A stretch of 58,236 nt of DNA, taken from NCBI RefSeq assembly GCF_002920615.1, contig NZ_PQSU01000045.1, positions 1-58,236 of the forward strand, in the 5' to 3' direction. The position numbers were made by a program, and so were the translations under genes. Positions 16,693-25,479 of the stretch are shown in pieces; the stretch's first letter is position 1, and every line of letters starts with the position of its first letter. Source of the DNA: Streptomyces sp. Ru62 (lineage in GTDB: Bacteria > Actinomycetota > Actinomycetes > Streptomycetales > Streptomycetaceae). The notes below the pieces were generated by a model. It saw nothing but the letters and a program-made list of their open reading frames with translations. It made no database searches and had not been told where the DNA came from.

Positions 16693-18057
16693 TCAGGAAC
16701 CGTTCGCCGCGGTGACGGCCGCCACGATCCCGTCGCGAGCCACTCGCCGCTCCGCGCCGGAGGCCATGTCCGTGACGGTGGCCTCGCCGGTGCCCAGGAC
16801 CGAGACCAGACGGGCCACTTCCGCCTCCTCTGCGATGCTCTGCGCCTTGGCCTCGTCCACCGGGTCGAAGACGGCCTGGACCGACAGGCCCGCGTCCCGC
16901 AGCCGGCGCACGGTCTCCAGCACGGTCCGGTCGTCCCCGCCCTCGTGCCGGACGACCGTGACGGCGTCCTGGCGCAGGCCGCGCTGCTTGCGCACGCCGT
17001 CCTCGCGCAGCAGCCCCATCAGCCGCGCCAGGCCGACGGACATCCCCACGCCGGGGTAGCTCCTGCCGTTGACGTGCTTGAGCAGGTCCTCGTAGCGGCC
17101 GCCGGCGCCGATCGCTCCCCAGTGCTCACGTCCGGTGGCGAACGTCTCGAACACCGTTCCGGTGTAGTAGTCGTGTCCCCGGGTGATGGAGAAGTCCAGG
17201 ACCAGGTGGTCCTCGGGCATGCCCAGGTCGTGGGCCGCCCGGATGACGGTGTCCAGCTCGTCCACGCCCACGAGGTCGGCGCCGCGCAGCTTGAGCAGGT
17301 CACGGGCGTCGGACAGGGTCGGCGAGCCGACCAGCCGGCCGAGGTCCGCCGCGACATGCTCGGGTATGCCCGACGCCGCCAGCTGCTGGACCGTCTGCTC
17401 CACCGGCTGCCGGTTGCCCTTGTCGAGGATCTGCACGATCGCCCTGGCCCGGTGCACCCGTACGCCGTGGCTGTCCAGCAGCGCGGCGAGCACCTTGCGG
17501 TTGGAGATGTGCACGGTGAAGCCGTCGACGCCGATGTTCTGGAAGGCGCCGACCAGCGCGTTGGCGATCTCCGCGTCGTAGAGCAGGCTGAGTTCGCCCT
17601 GCCCGATGACGTCCACGTCGCACTGGTAGAACTCGCGCCAGTGCGTGGCGGTGGGCATCTGCTCCGCCCGCCACACCTTGTTGATCTGGTAGCAGTGCAG
17701 CGGGAAGGACAGCTTCGCGGAGTGCTCGGCGATGAACCGGGAGACGGGCACCGTCAGGTCGTAGCGCAGCGCGAGGTTGGCCCCGGTGTACGACTCGGGG
17801 GGCTCCTGCACGGTGAAGGCGAACTCGGGAATGCCGCCGTCCAGGTACTGGGCCCCGCCGGCCACCAGGACCTCCTGCCGCTGGATGCAGGCCGAGTCGA
17901 GCGGGCGGAAGCCGCGGGCCTCGAAGCCCCGGCCGATCGTACGGATGACGTCCTGCTCGAACATCACATCGGCGGGCAGGGACTCGGGGAACCCCGGCAT
18001 GGAGATGTCGAGCTGCCTGGCCGCGGTTTCCTCGCGCCCAGATGTCGTGATGCTCAT
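16693..18057 (-). CDS. Histidyl-tRNA synthetase paralogue 1 (altered motif 2 loop)
   Basis: 454 residues from the ATG at 18057. HisRS hallmarks: RYDLTVPVSRF, HisA motif SITRGHDYYTGTVFE, motif 3 YPGVGMSVGLARLMG, and a C-terminal anticodon-type domain. Motif 2 is odd: WRAEQMPTATHWREFYQ replaces the canonical R-x-E-R-P-Q-x-G-R-x-R-E-F, so the Arg/Gln and Gly-Arg that contact ATP and the tRNA acceptor end are lost and one residue is inserted. It may activate His (or an analogue) without normal tRNA charging, or be a resistant target copy. An in-frame ATG at 18165, overlapping the MccF-like stop as TGATG, could add 36 residues. Confidence 0.85.
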   Translation of the reverse strand: MSITTSGREETAARQLDISMPGFPESLPADVMFEQDVIRTIGRGFEARGFRPLDSACIQRQEVLVAGGAQYLDGGIPEFAFTVQEPPESYTGANLALRYDLTVPVSRFIAEHSAKLSFPLHCYQINKVWRAEQMPTATHWREFYQCDVDVIGQGELSLLYDAEIANALVGAFQNIGVDGFTVHISNRKVLAALLDSHGVRVHRARAIVQILDKGNRQPVEQTVQQLAASGIPEHVAADLGRLVGSPTLSDARDLLKLRGADLVGVDELDTVIRAAHDLGMPEDHLVLDFSITRGHDYYTGTVFETFATGREHWGAIGAGGRYEDLLKHVNGRSYPGVGMSVGLARLMGLLREDGVRKQRGLRQDAVTVVRHEGGDDRTVLETVRRLRDAGLSVQAVFDPVDEAKAQSIAEEAEVARLVSVLGTGEATVTDMASGAERRVARDGIVAAVTAANGS

Positions 18058-18164
18058 CGATTGATCCAATCTTGTCTGCGGGACGGCGCGACCGGCCCGT
18101 CCCGGGTACGGCTGTTCCGCCGAGAGGCGGGCCCAGCCCTTGCCGCGAGGGCTGTACCGGCCCA

Positions 18165-19190
18165 TCAGCCGGCCGGGCCGAGCAGCGTGAGGCGCGGTGC
18201 CTCCTCCTTCATGCAGAGCAGGCGCGCCCTCGCGCCGACCGGTACCGTCGCCATGGGGGTCGAGTGGCCGAACGCGTAACCGGCCGCGATCGGCAGGCGG
18301 GCGGGCACGATGTCCCGCAGCACCTGGTCGTAGTCGGCGAATCCGCTCAGGCACCTCTGGGGTCTGCCGATCCGGCCCACGAGCACGCCCACCGACCGGT
18401 CGAAGACCCCGGCATGCCGCAACTGGCCGAGCCTGGCGGCGAATTCGTCCGGTGCGACGCCTTCGGCCTCCAGGAAGACCAGGCTGTCCTCCGGCGGGTC
18501 GGCGTAGGGGGTGCCGAGCGTGAGCGACAGCACGGCCAGTGAGCCGCCCCAAAGGACGCCCTCGGCCTCCGCCGCGCCCGCGCGGACGGTCCGGACCCGT
18601 TCACCGCCCGCGCGGGGCGCGCGGGGCCGGTCGTCCTCCTTGTCCCACCAGAGCATCTCGTCCGACCAGGTGTCGGGTCCGGTGAGCGTACGGCGGTCCC
18701 AGGGGCCGTTCAGACCGGCGACGGCGCGGAACTCCGCCCGGGTGTACTGCCAGGCGCCGCCCGCCTCGCCCCATTCGGAGATCACCATCGGCCCGTGGAA
18801 AGCCACCAGGCCCGCCCTCCGGGCCGTGGTGTTCAGCAGGGAGGTGAGGTCGCTGTAGCCGATCAGCGGCTTGCGGGCGGCGCCCACCAGCTGCCAGTCG
18901 ATGTGCGGGAGCACATTGATCAGCGTCCAGCCTCCGACCGCTGCGACGATGCCGTCGCAGGCGGGGTCGTCGAGCGCCCGGTGCAGTTCCGCGGCCAGCG
19001 TGGCGGGGTCCCGCGTCGACACCCCCTCGGCGGCGGCGCAGGAGGGCAGCGGGCGCACCGTGAACCCCTCGCCCTCCAGCGCCCGCACCCCCCGGGCGAA
19101 CCGCCCGGGGAAGGCGACGGGCGCCGGCGAGCTGGGGGCCCACACCGCGATGGTCGCGTCCTCGGTCAGGGGGGACGGCCACGTGGTCAT
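18165..19190 (-). CDS. MccF-like S66 peptidase (LD-carboxypeptidase family), candidate self-immunity
   Basis: 341 residues. The N-terminal strand TIAVWAPSSPAPVAFPGRF leads to the nucleophile elbow region KPLIGYSDLTSLLN, with WGGSLAVLSLTLG and a Glu-containing VFLEAEG in the second half; a late His in YAFGHSTP completes the likely Ser-Glu-His triad. The S66 family includes murein LD-carboxypeptidases and MccF, which cleaves the amide joining peptide to nucleotide in microcin C and related aminoacyl-adenylate mimics. Next to aaRS paralogues and a biosynthetic operon, the MccF role (detoxifying the cell's own product) is the better guess. Confidence 0.85.
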   Translation of the reverse strand: MTTWPSPLTEDATIAVWAPSSPAPVAFPGRFARGVRALEGEGFTVRPLPSCAAAEGVSTRDPATLAAELHRALDDPACDGIVAAVGGWTLINVLPHIDWQLVGAARKPLIGYSDLTSLLNTTARRAGLVAFHGPMVISEWGEAGGAWQYTRAEFRAVAGLNGPWDRRTLTGPDTWSDEMLWWDKEDDRPRAPRAGGERVRTVRAGAAEAEGVLWGGSLAVLSLTLGTPYADPPEDSLVFLEAEGVAPDEFAARLGQLRHAGVFDRSVGVLVGRIGRPQRCLSGFADYDQVLRDIVPARLPIAAGYAFGHSTPMATVPVGARARLLCMKEEAPRLTLLGPAG

Positions 19191-19199
19191 GAGCGGTCC

Positions 19200-20018
19200 T
19201 TACAGCGCGGTCGAGGTGAACAGCTCGGGCTCGACATCCGCCGGCTCCTTGCGGACCAGCAGCGTGGTGAAGCCCATGTGGCTGAGGTTGACGCGGAACA
19301 GCTGCATCTGCTCGCGGTACCGCTTGCCCAGCAACTCACGGGCGTCATCGGCGAGTTCGGCCAGGTGCGGGCGGCGCAGGATGTCGTCCACGAACCGGTC
19401 GACCGCGTCGGCCGGGACCGCGTCGAAGCGGTAGTCCTGGAGCCAGTACTCGTGCCGCTCGGCGCCGACGAAGAAGTCGATCCAGAAGTCGCGGTAGAGG
19501 GGCGTGATGTCGACCTGGATGGCGGCGGACACATCGGCCACGAGCTGGTCGGACGGCACGTCGATGTAGTACATCGGGATCGCGCCGATGAACCCTCCGG
19601 GCTTGAGGACCCGGGTGTACTCGGCGAGGGCCTTGTCCCGGTCCGGGATCAGCGACGTGACGTTCCCGCAGAAGACCATGTCGAAGTGCGCGGGCGGATA
19701 ACCGGTGTCGGTGGCGTCCTTGCGCTCGAAGGTGATGAGGTGGGCTACGCCGGCCTCCTCGGCCCGGCGGCGGGCCTCGACCAGGCTCTCCTCGTTGATG
19801 TCGATCGCCGTGATCCGGCAGCCGACGAGCTTGGCGAGCTCCACCGCGGTGATGCCGGTGCTCGTGCCGATCTCCAGCACGTGCGAGTCCTTCGTGAGGA
19901 AGCCGTGCTGCGCGATCTGCGCGATGCTGCGGATACCGCCCGGCGGGCGGTTGGTCTCCCGGACCACGCCGATGAGCTGGTTGTAGTCCATCTTCTCGAT
20001 CTCACCGATGGTGAACAT
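19200..20018 (-). CDS. SAM-dependent class I methyltransferase
   Basis: 272 residues. The SAM site is VLEIGTSTGITAVELAKL, with acidic motif AIDINEESLVEA, motif DMVFCGNVTSL and the post-motif LKPGGFIGAIPMYYID. The N-terminal MFTIGEIEKMDYNQLIGVV is an extra helix pair often seen in small-molecule methyltransferases. It lies nine bases from the MccF-like gene in the same operon. N- or O-methylation of the product is inferred; the acceptor is not predictable. Confidence 0.85.
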   Translation of the reverse strand: MFTIGEIEKMDYNQLIGVVRETNRPPGGIRSIAQIAQHGFLTKDSHVLEIGTSTGITAVELAKLVGCRITAIDINEESLVEARRRAEEAGVAHLITFERKDATDTGYPPAHFDMVFCGNVTSLIPDRDKALAEYTRVLKPGGFIGAIPMYYIDVPSDQLVADVSAAIQVDITPLYRDFWIDFFVGAERHEYWLQDYRFDAVPADAVDRFVDDILRRPHLAELADDARELLGKRYREQMQLFRVNLSHMGFTTLLVRKEPADVEPELFTSTAL

Positions 20019-20038
20019 TCGCGGTTCGTCCCTTTTCT

Positions 20039-20094
20039 CGTGATGGGTCTTGTGATGGGTTCTTGCGATGGGTTTCTGCGATGGGTTCTTGTGG
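20039..20094. repeat. Short tandem repeats, GATGGGT unit, four copies
   Basis: Between the ATP-grasp and methyltransferase genes the unit gatgggttcttg (12-14 bases) is repeated four times with small changes. The leader of the methyltransferase mRNA therefore contains repeated CAAGAACCCATC. It may only be slippage, or it may space the two genes in the transcript. Confidence 0.7.
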
Positions 20095-20110
20095 GGGTCG
20101 TCGTGAGGTG

Positions 20111-21394
20111 TCAGGCGCCCGGGTCAACCTCGGTCCTCAGTTCGCCGGCGACGCGGCGCGCGAGCGCCTCGTACTCCTCGCGGCTGTCGGCACCCAGGAC
20201 CACGAAGGCGCACCACTCGGACGGATTCGTCCGCTCGACGCTGTCTCCGACCCCGCGCAGCCGCTGCGCCCGCAGGACGCCGTCGACCGCACGCATCTCC
20301 TCCACGGTGGGGATGGCCGTGATCCGCCCCGCCTGCGTGGGACGCAGATGGAGTGCGCCGAGGTAGGGCTTGCTGGGCCGGGGCTCGGGGATCCGTCCGG
20401 TCACCGTGGCGCGGGCTATGGCGGTGTGGATCTCGTAACCGAGGTACTCGCTGATCACGGCGCCGATCCAGCCGCCCGCCATGCGGGAGGCGATCTCGGA
20501 GAAGACCAGTTCGCCGTCGGGCCGTTCGAAGACCTCCAGGTGGGTGGCGCCGTGGGTGATGCCCAGTGCCGAGTTGACCTCCAAGTGCAGCTCCGTCACG
20601 CGCCGGTACAACTCGGGTGCGTCGTCCTCGGTGATGAGGTAGCTGCCGTCCTCCGGGGTGCCGTCGGGGTCGGGTACGGCCTCCGGGTCCAGCAGCGCCA
20701 GCCGGGGCCGGTAGTAGGTGCTGACGAGCAGGTACAGCGGCCGGCCGTCGTGCCACAGCGCGTCGACGTGGTACTCGCGTCCCGGGACGAACTCCTCGGC
20801 GGTCAGCTGGTGGGACTTCAGGTGAGGGTCGGGCACGATCCCCGCCAGCACCGGCTCCAGCTCCTCGGGCTTGTCGACCCGGAGCGCGCCAATGGTGCCA
20901 GAGCCGGCCACCGGCTTGACCACGATCGGGAAGGTGAGCCGATCGCGTACGGCGGCCACGTCGTCGGCACGCGACGGATCGGCCAGCGTGATCCAGTCGG
21001 CGGTCGGGACGCCGGCTCGGCGGACACGCTCCTTCATCAGCCGCTTGTCCCGGAAGGAGACGTGCCGCATGCAATCGTCGGCCAGCCCGAGCAGAACGCC
21101 GAGGTACCCCGCGCCGAACTGGCTGAACTCGGTGAAGCTCACGATGTGGTCGATGGCCGCACCGCGCAGGACGAGGTCGGTCGCGACGGCCGACATCTCC
21201 TCCAGGGAGTCGAAGTCCTTGATCCGGTACACCCGCTCGGCCCTGGCCAGAAGTTCCTGGTCGGGATTCATGAACGTGGTGTCGAACTCGTCCAGAACGA
21301 CGAAGACGTGCGGGGTGAGGTCGAGCATGGAGCGGACCAGTTGTTCGCTCCACTTGCAGATGATTACCTGAGGGCGTCCGGTGGACGAAGACAT
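20111..21394 (-). CDS. ATP-grasp ligase 1
   Basis: 427 residues. The N-terminal pre-ATP-grasp domain is followed by the ATP-binding FPIVVKPVAGSGTIGALRV and the metal-binding ELVFSEIASRMAGG. Family members activate a carboxylate as acyl-phosphate and join it to an amine, making dipeptide-like amides. The Ser-Glu-Ile-Ala-Ser-Arg variant of the usual E-x-N-x-R motif puts Ser where Asn binds Mg2+. It is followed in the operon by the methyltransferase and preceded by a second ATP-grasp gene, so two peptide-like bonds could be made without NRPS. Confidence 0.88.
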   Translation of the reverse strand: MSSSTGRPQVIICKWSEQLVRSMLDLTPHVFVVLDEFDTTFMNPDQELLARAERVYRIKDFDSLEEMSAVATDLVLRGAAIDHIVSFTEFSQFGAGYLGVLLGLADDCMRHVSFRDKRLMKERVRRAGVPTADWITLADPSRADDVAAVRDRLTFPIVVKPVAGSGTIGALRVDKPEELEPVLAGIVPDPHLKSHQLTAEEFVPGREYHVDALWHDGRPLYLLVSTYYRPRLALLDPEAVPDPDGTPEDGSYLITEDDAPELYRRVTELHLEVNSALGITHGATHLEVFERPDGELVFSEIASRMAGGWIGAVISEYLGYEIHTAIARATVTGRIPEPRPSKPYLGALHLRPTQAGRITAIPTVEEMRAVDGVLRAQRLRGVGDSVERTNPSEWCAFVVLGADSREEYEALARRVAGELRTEVDPGA

Positions 21395-21446
21395 GGCACA
21401 TCCAGGCTGGGAAAGAAATCAGGGCGGGAAACAGGGCGGTGACGGT

Positions 21447-22664
21447 CTATTCGACGCGGAAGGAGAATTCCGAAAGGACGCGGGCGGCCGCCTCGTGCAG
21501 GGCGGGTTCACTGTCCCCGCTGATCAGGAACGCCGCGAAGAAGTTCTCGTGTTCGAGGGAGCTGACGCGGAACCCCTCCCAGAGATAGCCGTCGACCACC
21601 CCGGGCAGCCGCTTCATCCGCTCCAGCGGGGTGGCGTCGACGATCGTGCCGGCGGCACGGGGTTCGACATGGACGAGGCCGACCAGTTCGTCGTTGCGCG
21701 TCACGGTCCGCAGGTGATCGGCGTCCTCGTCACCCAGTGCCATGAGAACCATCTGCTCGACCGCGTCGATGCCGCAGGTGCGCCGGATGGCGGCGGGATG
21801 CACACCGCCGGCGACCCGGGGGTTGATCTCGATCAACTCCACGGAGCCGTCCTCGGCCACCCGGGCCTCGACGTGCAGCCAGCCCCTGGCGAGCCCGAGG
21901 TCCGTGCACAGCGCGCTGATCCTGCCGGTCATGGCGTCGGCGCCCGCCCGCACCGCACCCGCGGACAGCGGGGAGAGGAGCATCCCGGTGTCATGGTTGC
22001 GCTCCTCGTCGCGCGCGCTCTTGTCGACGCAGAACAGGCCACGGAACTCGCCGTCGATCACGGGCCCGTCGATCGAGATCTCGACGCCGTCGATGTGTTC
22101 CTCGACGATGATCTCGAAGTCCGGGCCGGCCGCCTCGGCGATGTCCCGCAGGTGCCGCCGCAGTTGCTCCTCGCTGTCGGCCCGGCGCACCAGCCGCGAC
22201 GCACCGGAGTCGACGCAGGGCTTCACGACGACCGGGTACGAGTGCACCGCCGAGATGTCGTACGTGCCCGCCCGGCCACTGTCGAACCACAGGGACGACA
22301 GTCCGAGGCGCCGCATCTCGGCCCGGACCCCGGCCTTGCTGACCAGCACCTCGCGTGCGTGTTCTCCGCCGGGCACGCCGTAGTGCCGGGCGAGCCGGGC
22401 CTGCCACCGGACGAGCGGGTCGACCAGGTTCACCACGCCCGCCGGGGCCACACCGGCGGCCTCGACGGCCTTCACGGCCTCGTCCACGGTGGCGTCGTCC
22501 CATTCGACGACGACATGCGCGTCGCACGCCTCACGGTTGATGTCGTCGGGATTCTCCGAGACCAGGACCGGCCGCCTGCCCAGGTTCCTGAGCAGCTCCG
22601 CCACGTGGCGGACCCCACCGACGGACCTCTTCGAGAGGACGAGCACGTCTTGAGAGTGTGTCAT
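21447..22664 (-). CDS. ATP-grasp ligase 2
   Basis: 405 residues from the ATG at 22664, with GAGGAAATG upstream; a longer frame reaching 22715 would overlap the MFS gene. It has the ATP-binding YPVVVKPCVDSGASRLVRR and canonical metal motif VELIEINPRVAGGVHP. The family joins an amino acid or peptide carboxylate to an amine using ATP. Its motif is canonical while that of ligase 1 is not, so the two probably act on different substrates in sequence. Confidence 0.88.
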   Translation of the reverse strand: MTHSQDVLVLSKRSVGGVRHVAELLRNLGRRPVLVSENPDDINREACDAHVVVEWDDATVDEAVKAVEAAGVAPAGVVNLVDPLVRWQARLARHYGVPGGEHAREVLVSKAGVRAEMRRLGLSSLWFDSGRAGTYDISAVHSYPVVVKPCVDSGASRLVRRADSEEQLRRHLRDIAEAAGPDFEIIVEEHIDGVEISIDGPVIDGEFRGLFCVDKSARDEERNHDTGMLLSPLSAGAVRAGADAMTGRISALCTDLGLARGWLHVEARVAEDGSVELIEINPRVAGGVHPAAIRRTCGIDAVEQMVLMALGDEDADHLRTVTRNDELVGLVHVEPRAAGTIVDATPLERMKRLPGVVDGYLWEGFRVSSLEHENFFAAFLISGDSEPALHEAAARVLSEFSFRVE

Positions 22665-22689
22665 CTGGACATTTCCTCTGTTCGGTCGG

Positions 22690-24030
22690 TCACTTCTCGG
22701 ACCGAGGGTCGGCACCGGGCGCGGCGGTGACGGGTGTCCGTTCCTCCCGCGCGTCCCGCGCGCCGTCGTCCCGCGGCGTCGTCCACCAGCAGGCGATGCC
22801 GCAGCCGATCGCGGCGATGCCGCCGGCCAGCATGATCGTGCGGGGGCTGGTGACCTGGGCGAGTCCGCCGGCGGTGAGGGCGGCGAGCACGGCGGCTCCG
22901 TAGCTCGCCGCCTGGGTCGTCGCGTACACCCGTCCGATCAGCGCGTTCGGGGTGACTCGCTGCAGGTACGAGGCGACCGCCACGTTGTAGACGAAGGTGG
23001 CCGCGCCGATGGCGAAGAAGGTGCCGAGTGCGACCCAGAGTCCTCGGGCCAGGCCGAATCCGGCGCGTGACAGGCCGGCGGCGACCAGGGACAGCACCAT
23101 GGTCGGCCCCGTGCCGAGCCGGCCGGCGATGTACGGCGCGGCCCATCCGCCCAGGGCGCTGCCCACCGCCGCCGCGGTGAACAGCAGGGCGTACTCCTCG
23201 TCCGTCAGCCGCAGGTCCTGCTTGGCGTAGACGACGAGCAGGGCGGACCCGGTGAGCAGGACGAAGTTGAGGACCGCCGAGGTCAGTGCGATGGCACGGA
23301 CCAGAGGTGTGCGCCAGACGGCGGCGAGCCCCTCGCGCATGTCCCGGCCGATCCCCGAGACGGCGGACCGGAGCCCTCCTGCCCGGGTGGACGGTTCCAC
23401 GCCCGGCCGGCCCTCGACCGGTCGCGCCGGGGCCCGCAGCATGAGGACGAGGACCATGGCGCCCGCGAACGTGGCCCCGTTGGCGAAGAACGGGAGACTG
23501 GCGGACACCCCGATGAGAAGTCCGGCAGCCGGCGAGCCCAGGACGTCCTGGGCGAGCATGCGGGCGACGAAGAGGCGCGCGTTGCCCTTCTCCAGCAGCC
23601 GTTCCGGGAGCAGCTCGGACAGGAGTGGCTGTGCGGCGCTGTCGGCGAACACCTCGAACAGCGGCAGCAGGACGGCCAGCGCGTAGACGAAGGCGAGGTC
23701 GGTCCTTCCCGCCTGTACCAGCAGCGCGAACGCGAGGACGAGGAGGGTGCGCAGTGCGTGGGCGACCGCGATCACCCGTCTTCGGTCGAGGCGGTCGACC
23801 ACGACGCCGGCCAGCGGACCGACGAGCAGCCCGGGCAGGGCGGCGAAGACCGCGATCAAGGTGATGTCGACGGCGTCGTCGCTGACCGAATAGGCGATCA
23901 GGGGAAGCGCCACGAGACGCAGTCCGTCTCCCAGGTTCGCGAGCGTCGAGGAAGACCAGAGGATCCAGTACTGCCTGCCCAGTCCGACTACCACCGATTT
24001 CCCCCGATCAGATTTCAAAAACTCCGTCAC
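22690..24030 (-). CDS. MFS exporter, EntS-like
   Basis: 446 residues with about twelve hydrophobic helices; the early motif ANLGDGLRLVALPLIAYSVS and the loop GPLAGVVVDRLDRRRVIAV are typical of the enterobactin-exporter (EntS-like) branch of the major facilitator family. It starts at a GTG preceded by GGAAATCT, and is the first gene of the module A minus-strand operon. Product export or self-protection is the likely role. Confidence 0.88.
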   Translation of the reverse strand: MTEFLKSDRGKSVVVGLGRQYWILWSSSTLANLGDGLRLVALPLIAYSVSDDAVDITLIAVFAALPGLLVGPLAGVVVDRLDRRRVIAVAHALRTLLVLAFALLVQAGRTDLAFVYALAVLLPLFEVFADSAAQPLLSELLPERLLEKGNARLFVARMLAQDVLGSPAAGLLIGVSASLPFFANGATFAGAMVLVLMLRAPARPVEGRPGVEPSTRAGGLRSAVSGIGRDMREGLAAVWRTPLVRAIALTSAVLNFVLLTGSALLVVYAKQDLRLTDEEYALLFTAAAVGSALGGWAAPYIAGRLGTGPTMVLSLVAAGLSRAGFGLARGLWVALGTFFAIGAATFVYNVAVASYLQRVTPNALIGRVYATTQAASYGAAVLAALTAGGLAQVTSPRTIMLAGGIAAIGCGIACWWTTPRDDGARDAREERTPVTAAPGADPRSEK

Positions 24031-24445
24031 AGATTTCCGAAGTGCTTACCACCAGCCGCTTATGAGCATTTCCATTGCCCCCCTTCCCCCGTCGGCCGTG
24101 ATTCCCGGTGACACCAGACCGTCGTCCGCCCGGTGTTGAAATCATTTCGCGTATCAAGGGTTCCGGTCCAGCTTTCGAGGCTTCGTCCTATCGCCTTGGC
24201 GCAAGCAGGACACGACTGCAGTGCGTCTCACCATCCGAGACGGACCAACCCTCACCTGCGCGGCCCGAGGGAGCTTGCGACAAACCGGGCAACAAAGTTG
24301 AATCAGAAATAAAGTCTTAAGAAACGCAGGCCGTTGGTGTACTGTCACGGGCGACCGCCGGGGCCCTACAACCCCGGCCAACGGGGATCCGGCCGCATCC
24401 AACGGGCCGGCCATGAATACTGGCTGTATTCAAGGGGGATGATTC
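24031..24445. promoter_or_regulatory. Divergent promoter region of module A
   Basis: This 415-base gap separates the leftward MFS operon from the rightward LuxR-type regulator. It is AT-richer than its surroundings at 24279-24330 (caacaaagttgaatcagaaa, then taaagtcttaag). No TTGYCAA heptamer array like that of module B is present. A regulator divergent from the operon it controls is the usual arrangement. Confidence 0.55.
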
Positions 24446-25474
24446 GTGGGAACGGGCACCAATTCCACAGACGCGTTGGCCCAGGTGCTGTATCGCACCG
24501 CCCGGAGCCGATGTTCGTGGGATCCCGACGACGTGGCCGAGGAAATAGCCTGTTCGCCCCTGGAGGCGGAGCAGGCGATCGAGCACCTGAAGGAGATGGG
24601 GCTGCTGGTGCCGGCCCCCGCGCACCCGTCCGGCTACCAGGCGGTCCGGCCCGGCAACGCCCTCTCACGCCTCATGTCCCTCGAACGGGAACTCACCGAG
24701 GGATGGATCCGGGAACGGACGCACCGGCAGGAACAGATCCTGTCCCTGCTGAGGGAGTTCCCCCTGCACACCGGACCGACGCCCGAGGCCACCATCGACC
24801 TGCTGCCCGGCGGTGCCGCGGTCAATGACTTCATCGAGGAGCACACACTGCAGGCCCGGGAGCAGGAACAGGCCATGCACCCGGGCGGCGTACCACCCGT
24901 GGAACTCGTGGACGAGATGATCCACCGTGATGTCGCCGCACTCCGGCAGGGAGTCCGCCTTCAGGCGATCTACGCCCACCATCTCGCCGCGGTGCCGCAT
25001 CTGCACGAGTACCTCACCGAGGTCAGCCGGTACGGAGCGGACGTACGCGTCGCCCCCGCCGTGCCGTTGCGGATGCTCGTCATCGACGACGACCTCGCGA
25101 TCCTTCCGATGGACCCGCACGACACCGCCAGGGGCGCCTTCGCCATCCGCAGCCACCAGGTGATCGGAGCACTGCGCGCCGTGTTCCGGTTCCACTGGGC
25201 CGCCGCCGCGCCGCTGGCCGCCTCATCCGAGCGGCAGGAGGTCAACAACCTGCTCAGTCCGTCCGAGAAGATGGTCATCCACATGATGGCGATGGGCACG
25301 AAGGACGAGGCGATCGCCCGGCAACTCGGCGTCTCCACCCGCACGTTGAGCCGTAAGATCTCCCAGCTGCTGGAACGGCTGAGCGTGCAGACGCGCTTCC
25401 AGGCAGCCGTGAAGCTCACCCGGGCCGGCGTCCTGGACATCACGGACACCCCGGTCCGGGACCTGGCCAGCTGA
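24446..25474 (+). CDS. LuxR-type transcriptional regulator with N-terminal TrmB-like domain
   Basis: 342 residues from a GTG preceded by AAGGGGG. N-terminal winged-helix-like region DPDDVAEEIACSPLEAEQAI with HLKEMGLLVP; C-terminal LuxR helix-turn-helix LSPSEKMVIHMMAMGTKDEA then IARQLGVSTRTLSRKISQLL. The middle has a phospholipase-like fold seen in TrmB relatives (RYGADVRVAPAVPLRMLVID). This architecture is frequent for cluster-situated regulators in Streptomyces. It is divergent from the module A operon and convergent, five bases apart, with the FkbM gene. Confidence 0.88.
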   Translation: MGTGTNSTDALAQVLYRTARSRCSWDPDDVAEEIACSPLEAEQAIEHLKEMGLLVPAPAHPSGYQAVRPGNALSRLMSLERELTEGWIRERTHRQEQILSLLREFPLHTGPTPEATIDLLPGGAAVNDFIEEHTLQAREQEQAMHPGGVPPVELVDEMIHRDVAALRQGVRLQAIYAHHLAAVPHLHEYLTEVSRYGADVRVAPAVPLRMLVIDDDLAILPMDPHDTARGAFAIRSHQVIGALRAVFRFHWAAAAPLAASSERQEVNNLLSPSEKMVIHMMAMGTKDEAIARQLGVSTRTLSRKISQLLERLSVQTRFQAAVKLTRAGVLDITDTPVRDLAS

Positions 25475-25479
25475 CCGGT

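Noticed and set aside
16693..18057. Interpreting HisRS paralogue 1 as HisZ, the regulator of ATP phosphoribosyltransferase.
   Set aside because: It keeps the full HisA motif RGHDYYTG and a C-terminal anticodon-type domain, which HisZ lacks.
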